Part shown: one piece after another, positions 1-10,260 of the stretch
How the letters are laid out: each line of letters starts with the position of its first letter
Numbering within the stretch: position 1 is the stretch's first letter
Assembly: GCA_021307315.1 (NCBI GenBank)
Contig: JAJSPD010000032.1
Location: 248,001-312,000 of the forward strand
DNA: 64,000 bases
Reading direction: 5' to 3'
DNA from: Bisporella sp. PMI_857
Taxonomy: Eukaryota; Ascomycota; Leotiomycetes; Helotiales; Helotiaceae
Notes under the pieces: generated by a model
The model's database searches: none
Told to the model about the DNA's origin: nothing
Seen by the model: only the letters and a program-made list of their open reading frames with translations
Translations under genes and position numbers: made by a program

Positions 1-2794
1 AAGGTATCTCTTCCTTTTCTTTTCCCTCAGGGCGGGGGTCGGACATCTAGCGACATCTAGCGACATCAACAAATTGGTACTGTACATTTATAATCAAACA
101 GCACCATTTTGCTGGGACAGCTCGGGGTAACTTTAATTGAATCACGAGGGATTGGGAGGGGGCTAAGGCCTCTAGACTAGAGACTACAAACTAAAACACC
201 ATTCCGCACGAAGCTTAATCATTACTTACTGTACAACTCAACGAACTAGGGCACGGCACGGTACGGTAGAGGACGGTAGAGGACAAGTCCAGTCCAGTCC
301 AGTCTAGTCAGTACAATAAAGCGCTATGCTATGCTGTGCTGTACGTTTTCCTCGAAACTCGCTCTAGTGTAACATGCCACAGGATTCCACGAATTCTCGA
401 TTTCCGCGCCACTTGGCCCATAAAAATGGCATGGTGATGGATACTGTCTGTATATTGGGACAGGATCAGTCGTACCGTATTGTAAGTGCTCCTGCACTGT
501 ACAGTACTGTTGAGAATAACCGCGCAGGGTCTACCGTGGCCCACAAGCACTTATCTGTACTGTATAATCTGCCACAGGCTGTGCGCAGCACTAAACGAGG
601 GCCCAAGGACCGATAACTTCAACCCGCACCCTCCTCCACCAGACATCCCAGAGATTGCCATGGAAGCCAGGCGTCGTCCTGCACAGCTGGGGATAAGAAT
701 CCCAATGGCTGGCGGGCCGCCCTCGCTTATCCCATTTACAGGCATTCCGCCCGGGGTTTGCTGAGATCCCGACCGGGAGATGCACCCAAGAGAGAGCGAC
801 GACCGGGCATGGCTGAGCGAGACAGGGATCCCTAGTCTTCCCAATGTTCGTCTAAACTTCCTTCCTGGGACTGGAGCCGTGGGCACGTACTAGCACTAGT
901 ACAAGTATGTGGGTGAGAAATGAATCATGGAAGAGGCAGATTGAAAGGAAGCTGCATCCGAAAATGGACACTAGAGGGGAAAGGATGGTGATGGGGATGA
1001 TAATTGATAATACTCTCCTACAGTATGTACTGTACTGTACTACACATTTACTACCCTCTCATGTGCCAGATCGTGTGAAATGTTTCATTTACCCATTTAA
1101 AACATGGGAGAAAACCCCACCATTCCCCAATCTCGTTGGTAGCGAGCCCCAGTTGTCGCAGAGCACAAAAAAAAGATGACACTTTACTGGACTGTATCAG
1201 GGTCAATAACACTGCGGGATATGACAACTTTGGTGACGAGTGAGTGGGCCAGACATCTAAACAGCCGCCACGGCTACAGTACGGGTAAATCTTTATCGTC
1301 TCTTTTCGAAAACCCCATTGTCGCCCTCTGCTGACGGAGCAGGCTGTTGGAACATCCTTCGTGTCCATTAGAGTCACCCCCTCCTCCCGCTGCGTCCAAT
1401 TGAAACCAACATGTATGATATGGCAGGGGGGCTTTCTGCTGAACGCGAGCCTCTGGCATGCTGGATGTCATTGGTCTGACCATATTTTTGGCTTCTGGGG
1501 ATTGATATGGCCGCGCCAAAATAGATCTGATTTAGATTGAGCTCTCATATCAGCATTCCGGTAGAGATTCTCCAAGCGCCGGTATTTGAGAGACCCGCTC
1601 TTTACTGGGAAAGCTTATTCTGGATGACAGTTCGAATCCACTGAAAGTTTGAACCCTCATCCGGCGATTCAGCTTTAGCAAAGGGGGAGGGAGGGGGGAA
1701 GGATACTCTCCGTTAAAATCAATTAACTTTTCCGCCGCGTCAAGCTGGTGTTACACAGCGATTAAAACAAAAAACAGAAAAAAAAACAAAAAAAACAAAA
1801 CCAAAGAAGGGCAGGCCCCACCATTCACGATTCCATTTTCCTTGGCAGCGATTCAATACCGAAGCCGTTTTCCCAATTTCCATGCACCCATTCTTCAGCT
1901 TTCCCACGTTGATGACAGAAAAACAAATATGGGAAATAGATTCGAAGCCGCAAGAAAAAAAGAACACAAAAGCAAATAGGCATGCATGCATGCAATAAAC
2001 GCCCAGCATAAACGCTACTACCAAACAGGAAGATTGCTATTTCCTTCCAAGAACTTAGAAGATGCTTAGCGATGCACAACGTACAAAGGTACGTACACGT
2101 AGACACCTTGCGTTCGCATGGTTTAAGGTTTTTGGGATGCAAGGAAGAAGAGATGGTTTGTTCTGGCGCTGCTGACCTCTCTTTGGGTCCAGCTTTTAAT
2201 CCCGAAGCGAATAATGCAATACCGTTTTAGTTCTAGATCGGGGGATCTGACTCTTCCCCAATCATCGTCATCTGGTACAGTAAGAGCTGATGCCCAAGCT
2301 TCCCCCTCCAACCACGAACACCAACACCAACAAGGCTGATTTACGCTTTTAGTTAGACTCCCTCCTACAACAAACATGACGGACATCGAGCTTATCGCTG
2401 AGCCTATTCGGCAATAATCCCAGGGTTGACCTTTGTTCGCCCCAAAGTAAAGTTGAAAAACAAAATAAAAATCACAAGGAATTCCAACAAGCCAGGAGTT
2501 CGCGTTTGTCCATGCTTCTGGGACCATTTTCGTCAAATCATTAATATGCGACAGCAAAGCCACTGGAAACCCCAGGCGATGCCTATTGGGTCAACGGGCC
2601 ATGCACCGCTACCCCTTCCCTCCGCTTATCAAGCATCTGCTGGGAAAAAAAGAGAGATGACGGGGGTGTGGCTGGATGCGGATGATGGGGACATTGCTCC
2701 GGCACGGCATGCATCCTCAGGCCTTGCATATTCTGTGGTGGGTTGACAATCCGCGCGCGTGTGTGTGTATGGTCCGGTTTTGTGTACTGTACTA
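1..2794. other. Gene-free low-complexity region
   Basis: I find no convincing gene on either strand. ORFs are short, lack recognisable motifs and overlap one another in several frames. The sequence is rich in TACTGT/GTAC steps (for example 1021–1045 and 486–565), A-runs (about 1768–1800) and CT/GA-rich stretches. It could be a long regulatory or untranslated leader belonging to a gene outside the window. It ends at the TA dinucleotide flanking the Tc1/mariner element. Confidence 0.5.
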
Positions 2795-4503
2795 CGAAGG
2801 TCACGGCAAAAAGTTATCAGAACGCCAAGACATTGCGACAGGGGTGATATGAGGGGTCAAAGCTACGATCTGTACAATAGTTTTTACAAATTATCTACTC
2901 TAATTAAGCATTTACAATGGCAGAAGCTACTGTTTCTACTCGACAGTCGCGTCACGATGTTGGTACTCGTTTGCAAGCTCTCTGTCTACTCGAAAACCAG
3001 GTTCCTGTGCCGCAAATCAAGGAAGTTACCGGTATTGCAGTCTTTCAGATATATGCTATTCGCAAAACAGCATACAGTCGTAAATACAATCCTACAGTCA
3101 GTAGAAAGCTTTTTCTTGCGTATGTCGAAAACGCTCCACGATCTGGACGACTTTTTAAAGTTACAGAAAAAATTAAGCAACAAGTTGTAAAAGTACTTAC
3201 TAAAAACTCAACAACTCGGCAAATAACAACTCAAGCTATTGCTAACAAAATCAATAGCATAGCAGCAGCTGGCTTTAAGATTTCTGCACGTACAGTTTGG
3301 AATATTCTTTATTTTTTAGGCTATTTTCTTTACAAACCGACTTACAAACCTAGACTTACAAACGAAGCAAAAGCTGTACGATTACAATAGTGTAAAGATT
3401 ATAAAGATCGGACTTTTGAAAACTGGAAAAATGTGATTTGGTCGAATAAAACATTAGTTACAATAGGAAAGCAAAAAGGTCGAATAAGAGTTTGGAGATT
3501 AGTTTCTGAAGCGTACGACAAACACTGTATTCGACGACAGTAAAAAAGATTTAAGCAGTTTATGTTTTAAGGAAGCTTTTCGTACGATAAAAAAGGCCTA
3601 TGCTATATTTGGGAAAATAAAACACTAAAAAAAAGGAAAGAAGCTAATAAATAGCTTGCAGAACAAAATAAGATTTTAGAGCTTATTTGCAAGCCGAATG
3701 AGAGCTTGAAACAGCTATGCGTAAAGTACGAATCACTCGACGATGTCACGGCACGCGCTGTGGATCTACAGATACAGAGGGCAACGGTGGTGCAATACGA
3801 GAATCTATAGCTAAGGAAGGAAAAGGAGCTCGAGGAGAGCAGGCTATATATACACGAGGCGCTCTGAGAGCTCGCCTAATATAGGTCACGTGTGCTTGGG
3901 AGCACGGGACGTGACAGACGATTTCCTGGAAAAAAACCAGTTTGGAAGTTTACAAAAAAAACAGGAAAGCTTGAAAAAGACTTAAAAGGAATTAATTGGT
4001 ATCAATATAAAAAATACGTTCTTGAAAAGAAGCTTTTACTATTTGCAAAAGAGTGTGCAAAAGATCGTCCGAATACTATTGTACAAAAAGATAATGCTGC
4101 TTTTCACGCACATCACTATCAACAAAAAGTATATAATATATAGAAAGTTCAAAAAATGATCTAGCTAGCTAATTCTCCAGACTTATTTGCTGCTAAACTT
4201 TCTTGGATTTAGATGAAAAGAGAAACAACAAAGCACGGAGCTGCAATATCAGTAAAGCAGTTAAAGGAAGATTGGATCAATTGTTAAGAGGAATTACTAC
4301 AAAAAAAGCTTCAGAAATGGATTGAGAGAATACCTGAACATATCCATGAAGTAATTAAGCTTAAAGGAGGGAATGAATACAAAGAATCAGTCGGCGGAAA
4401 GAGGAAGAATGCAAATCGAGTACATTAAACCCTTGATATCGAATTTGGCCAAGACTATACCCCTGTTATGTGGCGTTCTGATAACTTTTTGCCGTGACCT
4501 TCG
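2795..4503 (+). mobile_element. Dead Tc1/mariner-type DNA transposon with 33-bp TIRs
   Basis: The left end 2795–2827 (CGAAGGTCACGGCAAAAAGT...) is the exact reverse complement of the right end 4471–4503, giving 33-bp terminal inverted repeats. Both ends are flanked by TA (2793–2794 and 4504–4505), the target duplication of Tc1/mariner elements. The 1.7-kb interior carries one decayed transposase reading frame. The interior is AT-rich except for a GC-richer patch around 3700–3890. The perfect TIRs mean the element could still be mobilised in trans if a related active transposase exists, but its own enzyme is dead. Confidence 0.93.
2917..4428 (+). pseudogene. Tc1/mariner transposase pseudogene with Trp-to-stop decay
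   Basis: An intact N-terminal reading frame runs 2917–3390 (157 aa) and holds the helix-turn-helix DNA-binding part. The same frame continues to about 4428 but is broken by many stops, among them TAG 3388, TAA 3541, TAA 3568 and TAG 3652, then others after 3800. Catalytic landmarks remain in order: WSNKT (normally WSDE-like, so the first acidic residue is now Asn), VQKDNAAFHAH (second Asp kept) and NSPDLFAAKLSW (the usual Glu after NxI is Lys). Most stops sit where this family has Trp, so TGG to TAG/TGA/TAA by G:C to A:T change explains them; this is RIP-like. The enzyme cannot be active. Confidence 0.88.
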
Positions 4504-4505
4504 TA

Positions 4506-6880
4506 CTACTACCGTATACATGTTTGGGCTTGTGTTACAGTAACCTTTTCGTTCAAAATGCTACAGTACCGTGCCGGTTATGGTGTAGCTTGCGGCAGAC
4601 CCGCGTTTCACGCATTCCAGATGGTACAGGAAAAAAGCCCAGGAAAGATTCAACAGCCGCGCGCTCATCGGTCCTTCTTTTTTATTTATATTCCTTTATC
4701 TAAACTTAGTTTTTCAAGAAAATGGGCTGGCCGCGAAACAAGCGTTTCTGGTCATTAAAGCCGATCTTGGAAAATCTCAAAGCCCGGTTCCGTTTCCATC
4801 TGAACGAACTGAACCCTCCTCACCTAGGAACCCGAACTCTATCTATTACCCAAAAAATATATATATATATGTATATATATCAAACTCAACCTATGACGAT
4901 ATTCCAAATAGATAAAGAAAAAAAAGCGTTGCACTTTCTTATCGGGGAATCCACCCCTAACGTTCCATCCATCCATTCAATTTCAATCTATTTTCAAGGA
5001 TATACTCTCAGAGCGTCCCATGGATTCGTAAATGACGATCGATGCCGTGTCACGCACACCACATCCCTAACGAGATTATCACGAACCGGGGTTCAAACAC
5101 CGAAAAAAAACGAGCCCACAAGAAAGGGGTGTCAGGAGGTTCGATATCAAATGCTCATCCCTTAACTCTCTCTCTCTCTGTCTCTGCTCGACCATCATGA
5201 CCCGTTTACCTTGTATATTCTGACTCAAACCGAACATGTCATATCCGGCTTCGCACCAGAGCAAGGTCAAAACCATACACGGCGCTCTTTTTGGATTCCC
5301 TCCCATTTCCCTCCCCCCCCCCCCAAAGGAGGTGACACAAAAGCAATCTCTCCTCGCAGCTTTCATATCCTGAGATACACATAATAATCCATGATAGATG
5401 GATAGTAATAGCACCACACCTTTCACATCCCTACATCCCCTCCCTCCCTTCCATCTTCTTCTCTTCGATCGATCCAAGAACACACACGCACACACACATA
5501 TATAGAAACACCGCCTCCTCATCCTTAAATCTCAATACCACTTTTTTTCCCCCGCACACACGCCATCCACCGGTCTCAAAAAGGTTGAATCCTATGATCA
5601 AAGCGTTTCCTTTTTCCTTCTCCTCCTTCCGTAGCGAGGGATCTTCGGTTTCGTGTCTCCGAGACATATGTATGTACATGTACATTGTTACATGTAACCT
5701 ACCCGGCACTTTTACTGTACGTGATGGATAGGGAAGGGGAGATCGCCCGGTTTTTTTTTTCGTTTTTTCTTTCTTAGTCTGATGTCAAAAAAACCCCCCT
5801 CCCTTGTTACCTAAACCCCCCCCCCCCATATGACTCTGATAGATGGTTCCCGCCGTGCGGCGTTCCTGTGACCCAGAGTATCCACGTGCATCCTACTATC
5901 ATCTCTCCCACGAACGGCTCGCCTTTTTTTTTTTTTCTTGCGTCACGTCAGCGAGCGGGTGGGGAATCCCCGTGAATAAAAACCACAAGCTTTGGTTCCT
6001 TGCCCCATGCCCATGCATCCTGGATCTCGTTGCTCGATAACTCACAGAGCTCCATACTGTAGGTGCTCGATCCATCCAAACCCGATCATCACCTACCTCT
6101 CCGAGGCGAATGAAAAAGAAGGAGAAGGGGAAAAAAAGTGGAAAGAATAACGCTCGGAGTTCGAGGAACCATTTTGGCCGGAGCAGTCGTCGTTCAGCCC
6201 CAACATGCCAAAAGTCTCCGATGCTGCTGCGGCTTCCCGCAATAATCACCTCACTTCACCAGGCGCAACCCGAGGTCCTCTCACTTTGCAGCCATGCACG
6301 ACGTGAGGGAGAAAGAAAAAATAAATGGAAAAATGGAGAAAAAGAACGCAAATATATTTCATGTACCTCACGTGTTTGACAGAAAACGATGACAGGTACG
6401 GTATGTGACATGCAGGAACTCCCCCTCGTCCCCCTTACTTTCCCCTTTCCTTTCCGTTCTATGGTAACATGCATACATACGTTACGTTAGTTTTTTTTAT
6501 CTTTCATGATCCTTCGTGGCTCGTATGTTTCGAGACCCGTCCATCCATCCATGCGGGCCGATCGACCACTTTCTAGAAAGCGGGTATCGGTTCGAAGAAA
6601 AGTAACTCTGTGTCAACGTCCATGCCGTTACTGGAAATTAATGGAAACTCTCACGACGGGGCTCGAAAGGTGCAATGTATGTACATAGGCGCGCAGCGAT
6701 GCTGCATATGCGGCTTTCCATCCCATCGAGGCCCCCTGCGGATTGAAGGGTAGGTCGTACGTAGGTGTGGGTGTGAATCTAAGTCAGGTTGTGAACCTGC
6801 CCTTGCGATGAACATGGTCATCCTGCTTATTGACCTGCAGTTACCGGACTTGATGGGGAAGCATTAGAGCTCCGTGGGCG
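4506..6880. other. Gene-free pyrimidine-rich and microsatellite region
   Basis: No supportable gene. It contains an AT dinucleotide tract near 4855–4880, CT-rich runs (5165–5185, 5435–5465), C homopolymers near 5309–5325 and 5815–5827, T-runs near 5750 and 5925, a CA tract near 5484–5500 and CATC repeats near 6540. Short ORFs on both strands are overlapping and motif-free. The composition resembles a long fungal promoter or 5' leader. Together with 1–2794 it makes about 5 kb of unexplained sequence once the transposon is removed. Confidence 0.5.
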
Positions 6881-7138
6881 TTATTCTAGGGCTTCTTGCT
6901 CTGAATGGTGATGATATTTGCTGGTATTGCTCTTGAGGCGCATCATATCTCCGAAACGGAGTGTGAGATTTCGTCTTGCGTTCTCTAACTTGCTTCGACA
7001 GGTTTGCTTCATATATTCATATCCATCATGAGCACATCCAATCCGCTGTACAAGTGCTGGTGAATTTGCAAAGAAAGCCTGGAGATCTGCTTCGTAGCTC
7101 TTTGAATTGATATGAATTTCTCGTATCTCATCGTACAT
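6881..7138 (-). CDS. Possible terminal exon of the F-box gene, or a separate small ORF
   Basis: An 85-codon frame begins at an ATG preceded directly by an in-frame TAA. It lies 69 bp downstream of the F-box gene's stop. The peptide is charged and looks protein-like (RIGCAHDGYEYMKQTC; KLENARRNLTLRFGDMM) but I do not recognise a family. A weak in-phase splice from CCG/GTGAAG near 7219 to an AG at about 7130 or 7108 would bypass the F-box stop and add this segment. No good branch site is visible, so this stays open. Confidence 0.35.
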   Translation of the reverse strand: MYDEIREIHINSKSYEADLQAFFANSPALVQRIGCAHDGYEYMKQTCRSKLENARRNLTLRFGDMMRLKSNTSKYHHHSEQEALE

Positions 7139-7207
7139 TTATATATAGCAAATGGTGGAAGATGGTGATATTTCAAGATAATTGGGAGTTCTTCTGTCCC
7201 AGAACTA

Positions 7208-8246
7208 TCAGTCTGTCTTCACCGGTTGTGTCTCCTGCTTCCTAAGTGATGCCAGCCTCATAAACTCTGCTTTGGCTTTCTCCAGATACCAGTTGTGTGC
7301 TGATATTGAATATACCCACTTCGAGTGGTAGCCGCTCCAGGCGCGATTCGGAAGATATGCTTCAAGCATATAATATTGATCTCGCATATAGATGAGCTCA
7401 ACAGAAGGCGGTCCACTTCTCTCGAGAAAACTATCCGTCTCAGACTCCTCATCCTCTACAGACATGCGAAAGCGAGTCCGTTTATTTCCCTTATTTTCCC
7501 GTTGCCGCCGGATGGAGTTTGTCGTAGACTCCAGATGCATCTCTAGTATCCTTGCATACCATAATGGGCTATACAATGCTTTATGAATCAAATCTGCTTG
7601 CTCAGCGATCAAGTTCTGATTCCATTCTGGGAATTGGCCTCGAGGAATAATAGGGATTGGATCACTATAATATATCAGCATCTCGCCGTCTAGTGCTAGC
7701 TACAGATACCTACCCTTTATCAAGATTCGTCTGCCAATGTGCAAAATCCATCACTCCGCACAAATGGACCCAATTCAAAGAGCACTCCCGACACGAGCAC
7801 AGAATCTCGGGATCAAGAGGCAACACATGCTGAAAGTGCCTCCTTCTCATCTCCGAACCTTCCATATCCTGCAATGCAGAATGCGCTGTCTCATCGATCC
7901 TATCCCTCAGCACAGGGAGCTGGAAGCATTTCGAAAGCACGCTGTATCGCCACTTTATGATCTCCCCCGCAATCTTCCCTTCCTGCTTCCCTACGAAAGC
8001 CCTGAAATTCTTACTAACTCTTTGCAGAACAAGAACATCGTTTGGCCGCAGAAAGCTCAAGATTTCGAGGACGAGCTCGGAAGGTAGATCCAGCAGAGAC
8101 ATTCGGCTCTTCCGCTTCCTCTCTTTCTTCTGCTGTTTCTTCTGTAGTCGCTCAGTGCGCTTCGATCGCAGAGGGATAACGGCCGTGTTGTCGTTCAAAG
8201 CCTCCTCCCCTTCTCCGAGTCTGTCGGTGTTCTCGAAGTAGTGCAT
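7208..8246 (-). CDS. F-box protein
   Basis: Two exons, 8246–7714 and 7664–7208, joined by a 49-nt intron (donor GTAGGT, acceptor TATAG), encode 329 aa. After a Lys/Arg-rich stretch (residues about 28–48, a likely nuclear signal), residues 50–88 form an F-box (LLDLPSELVLEILSFLRPND). It would bind Skp1 and make the protein a substrate receptor of an SCF ubiquitin ligase. The rest is unrecognised; it has a Cys pair (CSCREC) and a charged segment near residues 225–245. The start is the first ATG of the open frame. Targets cannot be predicted. A downstream frame at 7138–6881 may be an alternative 3' exon. Confidence 0.8.
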
Positions 8247-8599
8247 AGTGGCCTTGTAATTTGATTTTGTCGTCTCACTCGTGCCTCCAGAATTTGAGCT
8301 TTTTTGAACGTTGCTCTCTAAAATCGCGGGGCATGTAATTATGTCATCCCTACCGTAGAACTAACGGGCCTTCCACCCATTGGCTGGTCGTGGTACCTAG
8401 TCTCAATAAACCCTGGGCAGAAAAGGTAGAAGACACCAGATGAGCAAGCGTGAATATTCTCTATTTTCTATATAATGTAAAATAAACTGTACGTGATCTG
8501 ATTGGTAGAAAGTAATAGCAGAAAGAATTTTCCTACTACATGACATTTCAATAAAAAAATTATATTTGCCAGTTTTGTTTCGTTAAAATTCCTGCTTTT
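8247..8599. other. Upstream region of the F-box gene
   Basis: AT-rich, no ORF of note. It is likely the promoter of the minus-strand F-box gene and ends at the target-site duplication of the adjacent retroelement. No specific regulatory site identified. Confidence 0.5.
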
Positions 8600-8615
8600 A
8601 ATAACCAGTTGCATT
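8600..8615. repeat. Target-site duplication, left copy (retroelement 1)
   Basis: AATAACCAGTTGCATT here is repeated exactly at 9463–9478, on the other side of the inserted element. A 16-bp direct repeat flanking a sequence with an A-rich 3' tail is the mark of target-primed reverse transcription. Confidence 0.9.
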
Positions 8616-8695
8616 GGAGGGCGAAGACTCAACACCTGTATGTGGTGCCCTCTACGAACCTTCAGCGTTTACGTCTGGAGAGCCGAGATTGAGTC
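8616..8695 (+). ncRNA. HDV-like self-cleaving ribozyme, copy 1
   Basis: The sequence folds as the nested double pseudoknot of HDV-like ribozymes. P1 is GGAGGGC 8616–8622 with GCCCTCT 8647–8653, including the typical first G•U pair. P2 is GACTCAA 8626–8632 with TTGAGTC 8689–8695. P3 is ACC 8634–8636 with GGT 8644–8646. L3 is TGTATGT: its first U and sixth base G can form the known U•G wobble, and its GU can pair with A8654–C8655 as P1.1. P4 is CTTCAG 8660–8665 with CTGGAG 8675–8680. C8684 sits five bases before P2', where the catalytic cytosine lies, although the following motif is CGAG rather than CNRA. Predicted cleavage is just before 8616. Activity is inferred. Confidence 0.82.
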
Positions 8696-9462
8696 AATTC
8701 GAGCTGGAGTCGAGAACGCACGGTACAACGCAACACTCGAAACAGAGGTCCTTTCAACTCGAATCAAAGACTACAAGCCTCCGTATAAGGCAAACCTATT
8801 CTTCAGTACTCGCCGTTCGGTTACCTGCGCGCTGGCAGGGCGACAGTCAGTCGAATACCCTCTGGAGCATGAAAATTTTTCACTCGACCCACTTTTATTT
8901 TGAGCCTCAATTCGACATCGAAGCAATTCTGTACGACTACATTTATCTACCATCTTACGGTTTCTATGCCCTTCGCTAAAGGGAACTAACCTCTGGGCAC
9001 CTAGTACGAGCCACGACCGGCGTTGACTACTAAGAAAACGAAAAGAATAAGCCTTAGGAAGGAGACAGCAGGGCCGGCAGAAAGGAAAAGAGATTTGCGG
9101 AAAGAAAGAAAAGTTTTTGGGTAGTTCTGAGAGTCAAATAAAAAGGAAGAGAATGCTTTGGCTATATACAGGGACTCGATCCCCAGCATTCACTGGAATA
9201 TATGAGAGGTTTTTGGAAGAAGTGTATTAAGGCTACTGGTCTATTAATATTGGCCAGTACAGTCCTTGTAGGGTACTTGTGCTCCTGCTTCTTTTCTTTT
9301 TACTCTCGGACAAAAGCATATTCAGGACCACAGTATTTATTACTGTTATTAGGATCGCGAAGCTCTCGAGAAAGGGCCTGCCTGAGGGCCAGGCCTGGGG
9401 GCCTAGCCGTGTTACATAGTCCTCGACTGATACAGCACGTTAAAAGGAATAATAATAATAAT
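8616..9462 (+). mobile_element. Ribozyme-led non-autonomous retroelement, copy 1
   Basis: An 847-bp insertion bounded by a perfect 16-bp target-site duplication and ending in an (AAT)n tail (9448–9462). Its first about 85 bp and its last about 40 bp before the tail (9402–9439, GTGTTACATAGTC core) match the second copy at 59111–60037. The interior, about 8700–9400, shows no visible match to that copy. No reverse transcriptase or endonuclease is encoded. The open frames present (starting near 8614 and at 9202, the latter with one hydrophobic segment) match nothing I know. The 5' end coincides exactly with the predicted cleavage site of an HDV-like ribozyme, so the copy is 5'-complete. It would need an autonomous LINE to move. 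Confidence 0.85.
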
Positions 9463-9478
9463 AATAACCAGTTGCATT
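9463..9478. repeat. Target-site duplication, right copy (retroelement 1)
   Basis: Exact 16-bp match to 8600–8615, directly after the (AAT)n tail. Confidence 0.9.
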
Positions 9479-9559
9479 ATATTATAATTGTATAGTTAAA
9501 ATGGCATTACTGCATGTAAACTGCCAAGTATGTAGTTGAGCCCTGGTCGTATAGTCACG

Positions 9560-9867
9560 TGAGAGCTTGACACCTGCATACTCCACCTTTGGACACGTAG
9601 ATAGCTTTCTCTCTTTATTTCGTCTTCTAGTTAATAGAGCACTGTATTGTACAGTTCTGAAATGGTGCTCGCATGACAAAAGCTCGCGGGTTTTTTTCTC
9701 CTTTTTACAAAGCTTACAACAAGCGTAACGGCTTAGAACGCAAGTTTATATTACGCGAGTATTTCTGTAGAACCGTACAATAAGGTACTCTATTAACTAG
9801 GAGATCAAACAAAAAGAGAAAGCTATCTACATGTACAAAGGTGGAGTATTTAGGTGTCAAGCTCTCA
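9560..9867. repeat. Foldback inverted repeat (MITE-like)
   Basis: The left arm, about 9560–9664, and the right arm, about 9767–9867, are imperfect reverse complements over roughly 100 bp. Shared blocks include TGAGAGCTTGACACCT, ATACTCCACCTTTG, GTAGATAGCTTTCTCT and TAGTTAATAGAG. Weaker similarity continues towards the centre, so the unit is close to one large degenerate palindrome. No coding capacity. It is probably a decayed foldback transposon or MITE. I could not fix the outer ends or a target duplication. Confidence 0.75.
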
Positions 9868-10260
9868 CCTAACTAGGTGACCCTAGCCACATACGTGGCA
9901 TAAAGGCTCTGTATTAGCTGACCCACAACCTTTTGGCATGATACGTAACAATACTCCAAACAAATTTGAAATTCAGCAAGACTTTAACAGTACAAACCGC
10001 TTAACAGTTGTAATCTCAAATGTGGTGTTGTCCCCTCCTGCTCTACACATCAGATAAGCTGCGTGCAAGGGCTCGCCGCCGCAATCGCTGAGTTTACAAC
10101 AATCTTCTACCTTGGTATATCGCTCTACAGTCATCTAGGTTCATTCTAGCCAACATTGGTGAAACGATAAATCGTAAGATGGAATTCCCTATACTAAGTA
10201 ATAATAAGAATATTCCCGGTCCACAGAAGCTTGGCCACTTGGCTTTCCAGATGCTCTTGA

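Noticed and set aside
1625..1645. tRNA T-loop-like sequence GTTCGAATCC
   Set aside because: No acceptor, D or anticodon stems can be built around it; no tRNA gene called anywhere in the window.
8616..8700. Hammerhead ribozyme or tRNA-derived SINE head as explanation of the shared 5' block
   Set aside because: No CUGAUGA/GAAA hammerhead core and no convincing A and B boxes; the HDV-like fold explains all paired blocks.
8614..8979. 121-codon frame through the ribozyme of retroelement 1
   Set aside because: Begins with TTG, is not kept in copy 2, and the 5' part is explained by RNA structure.
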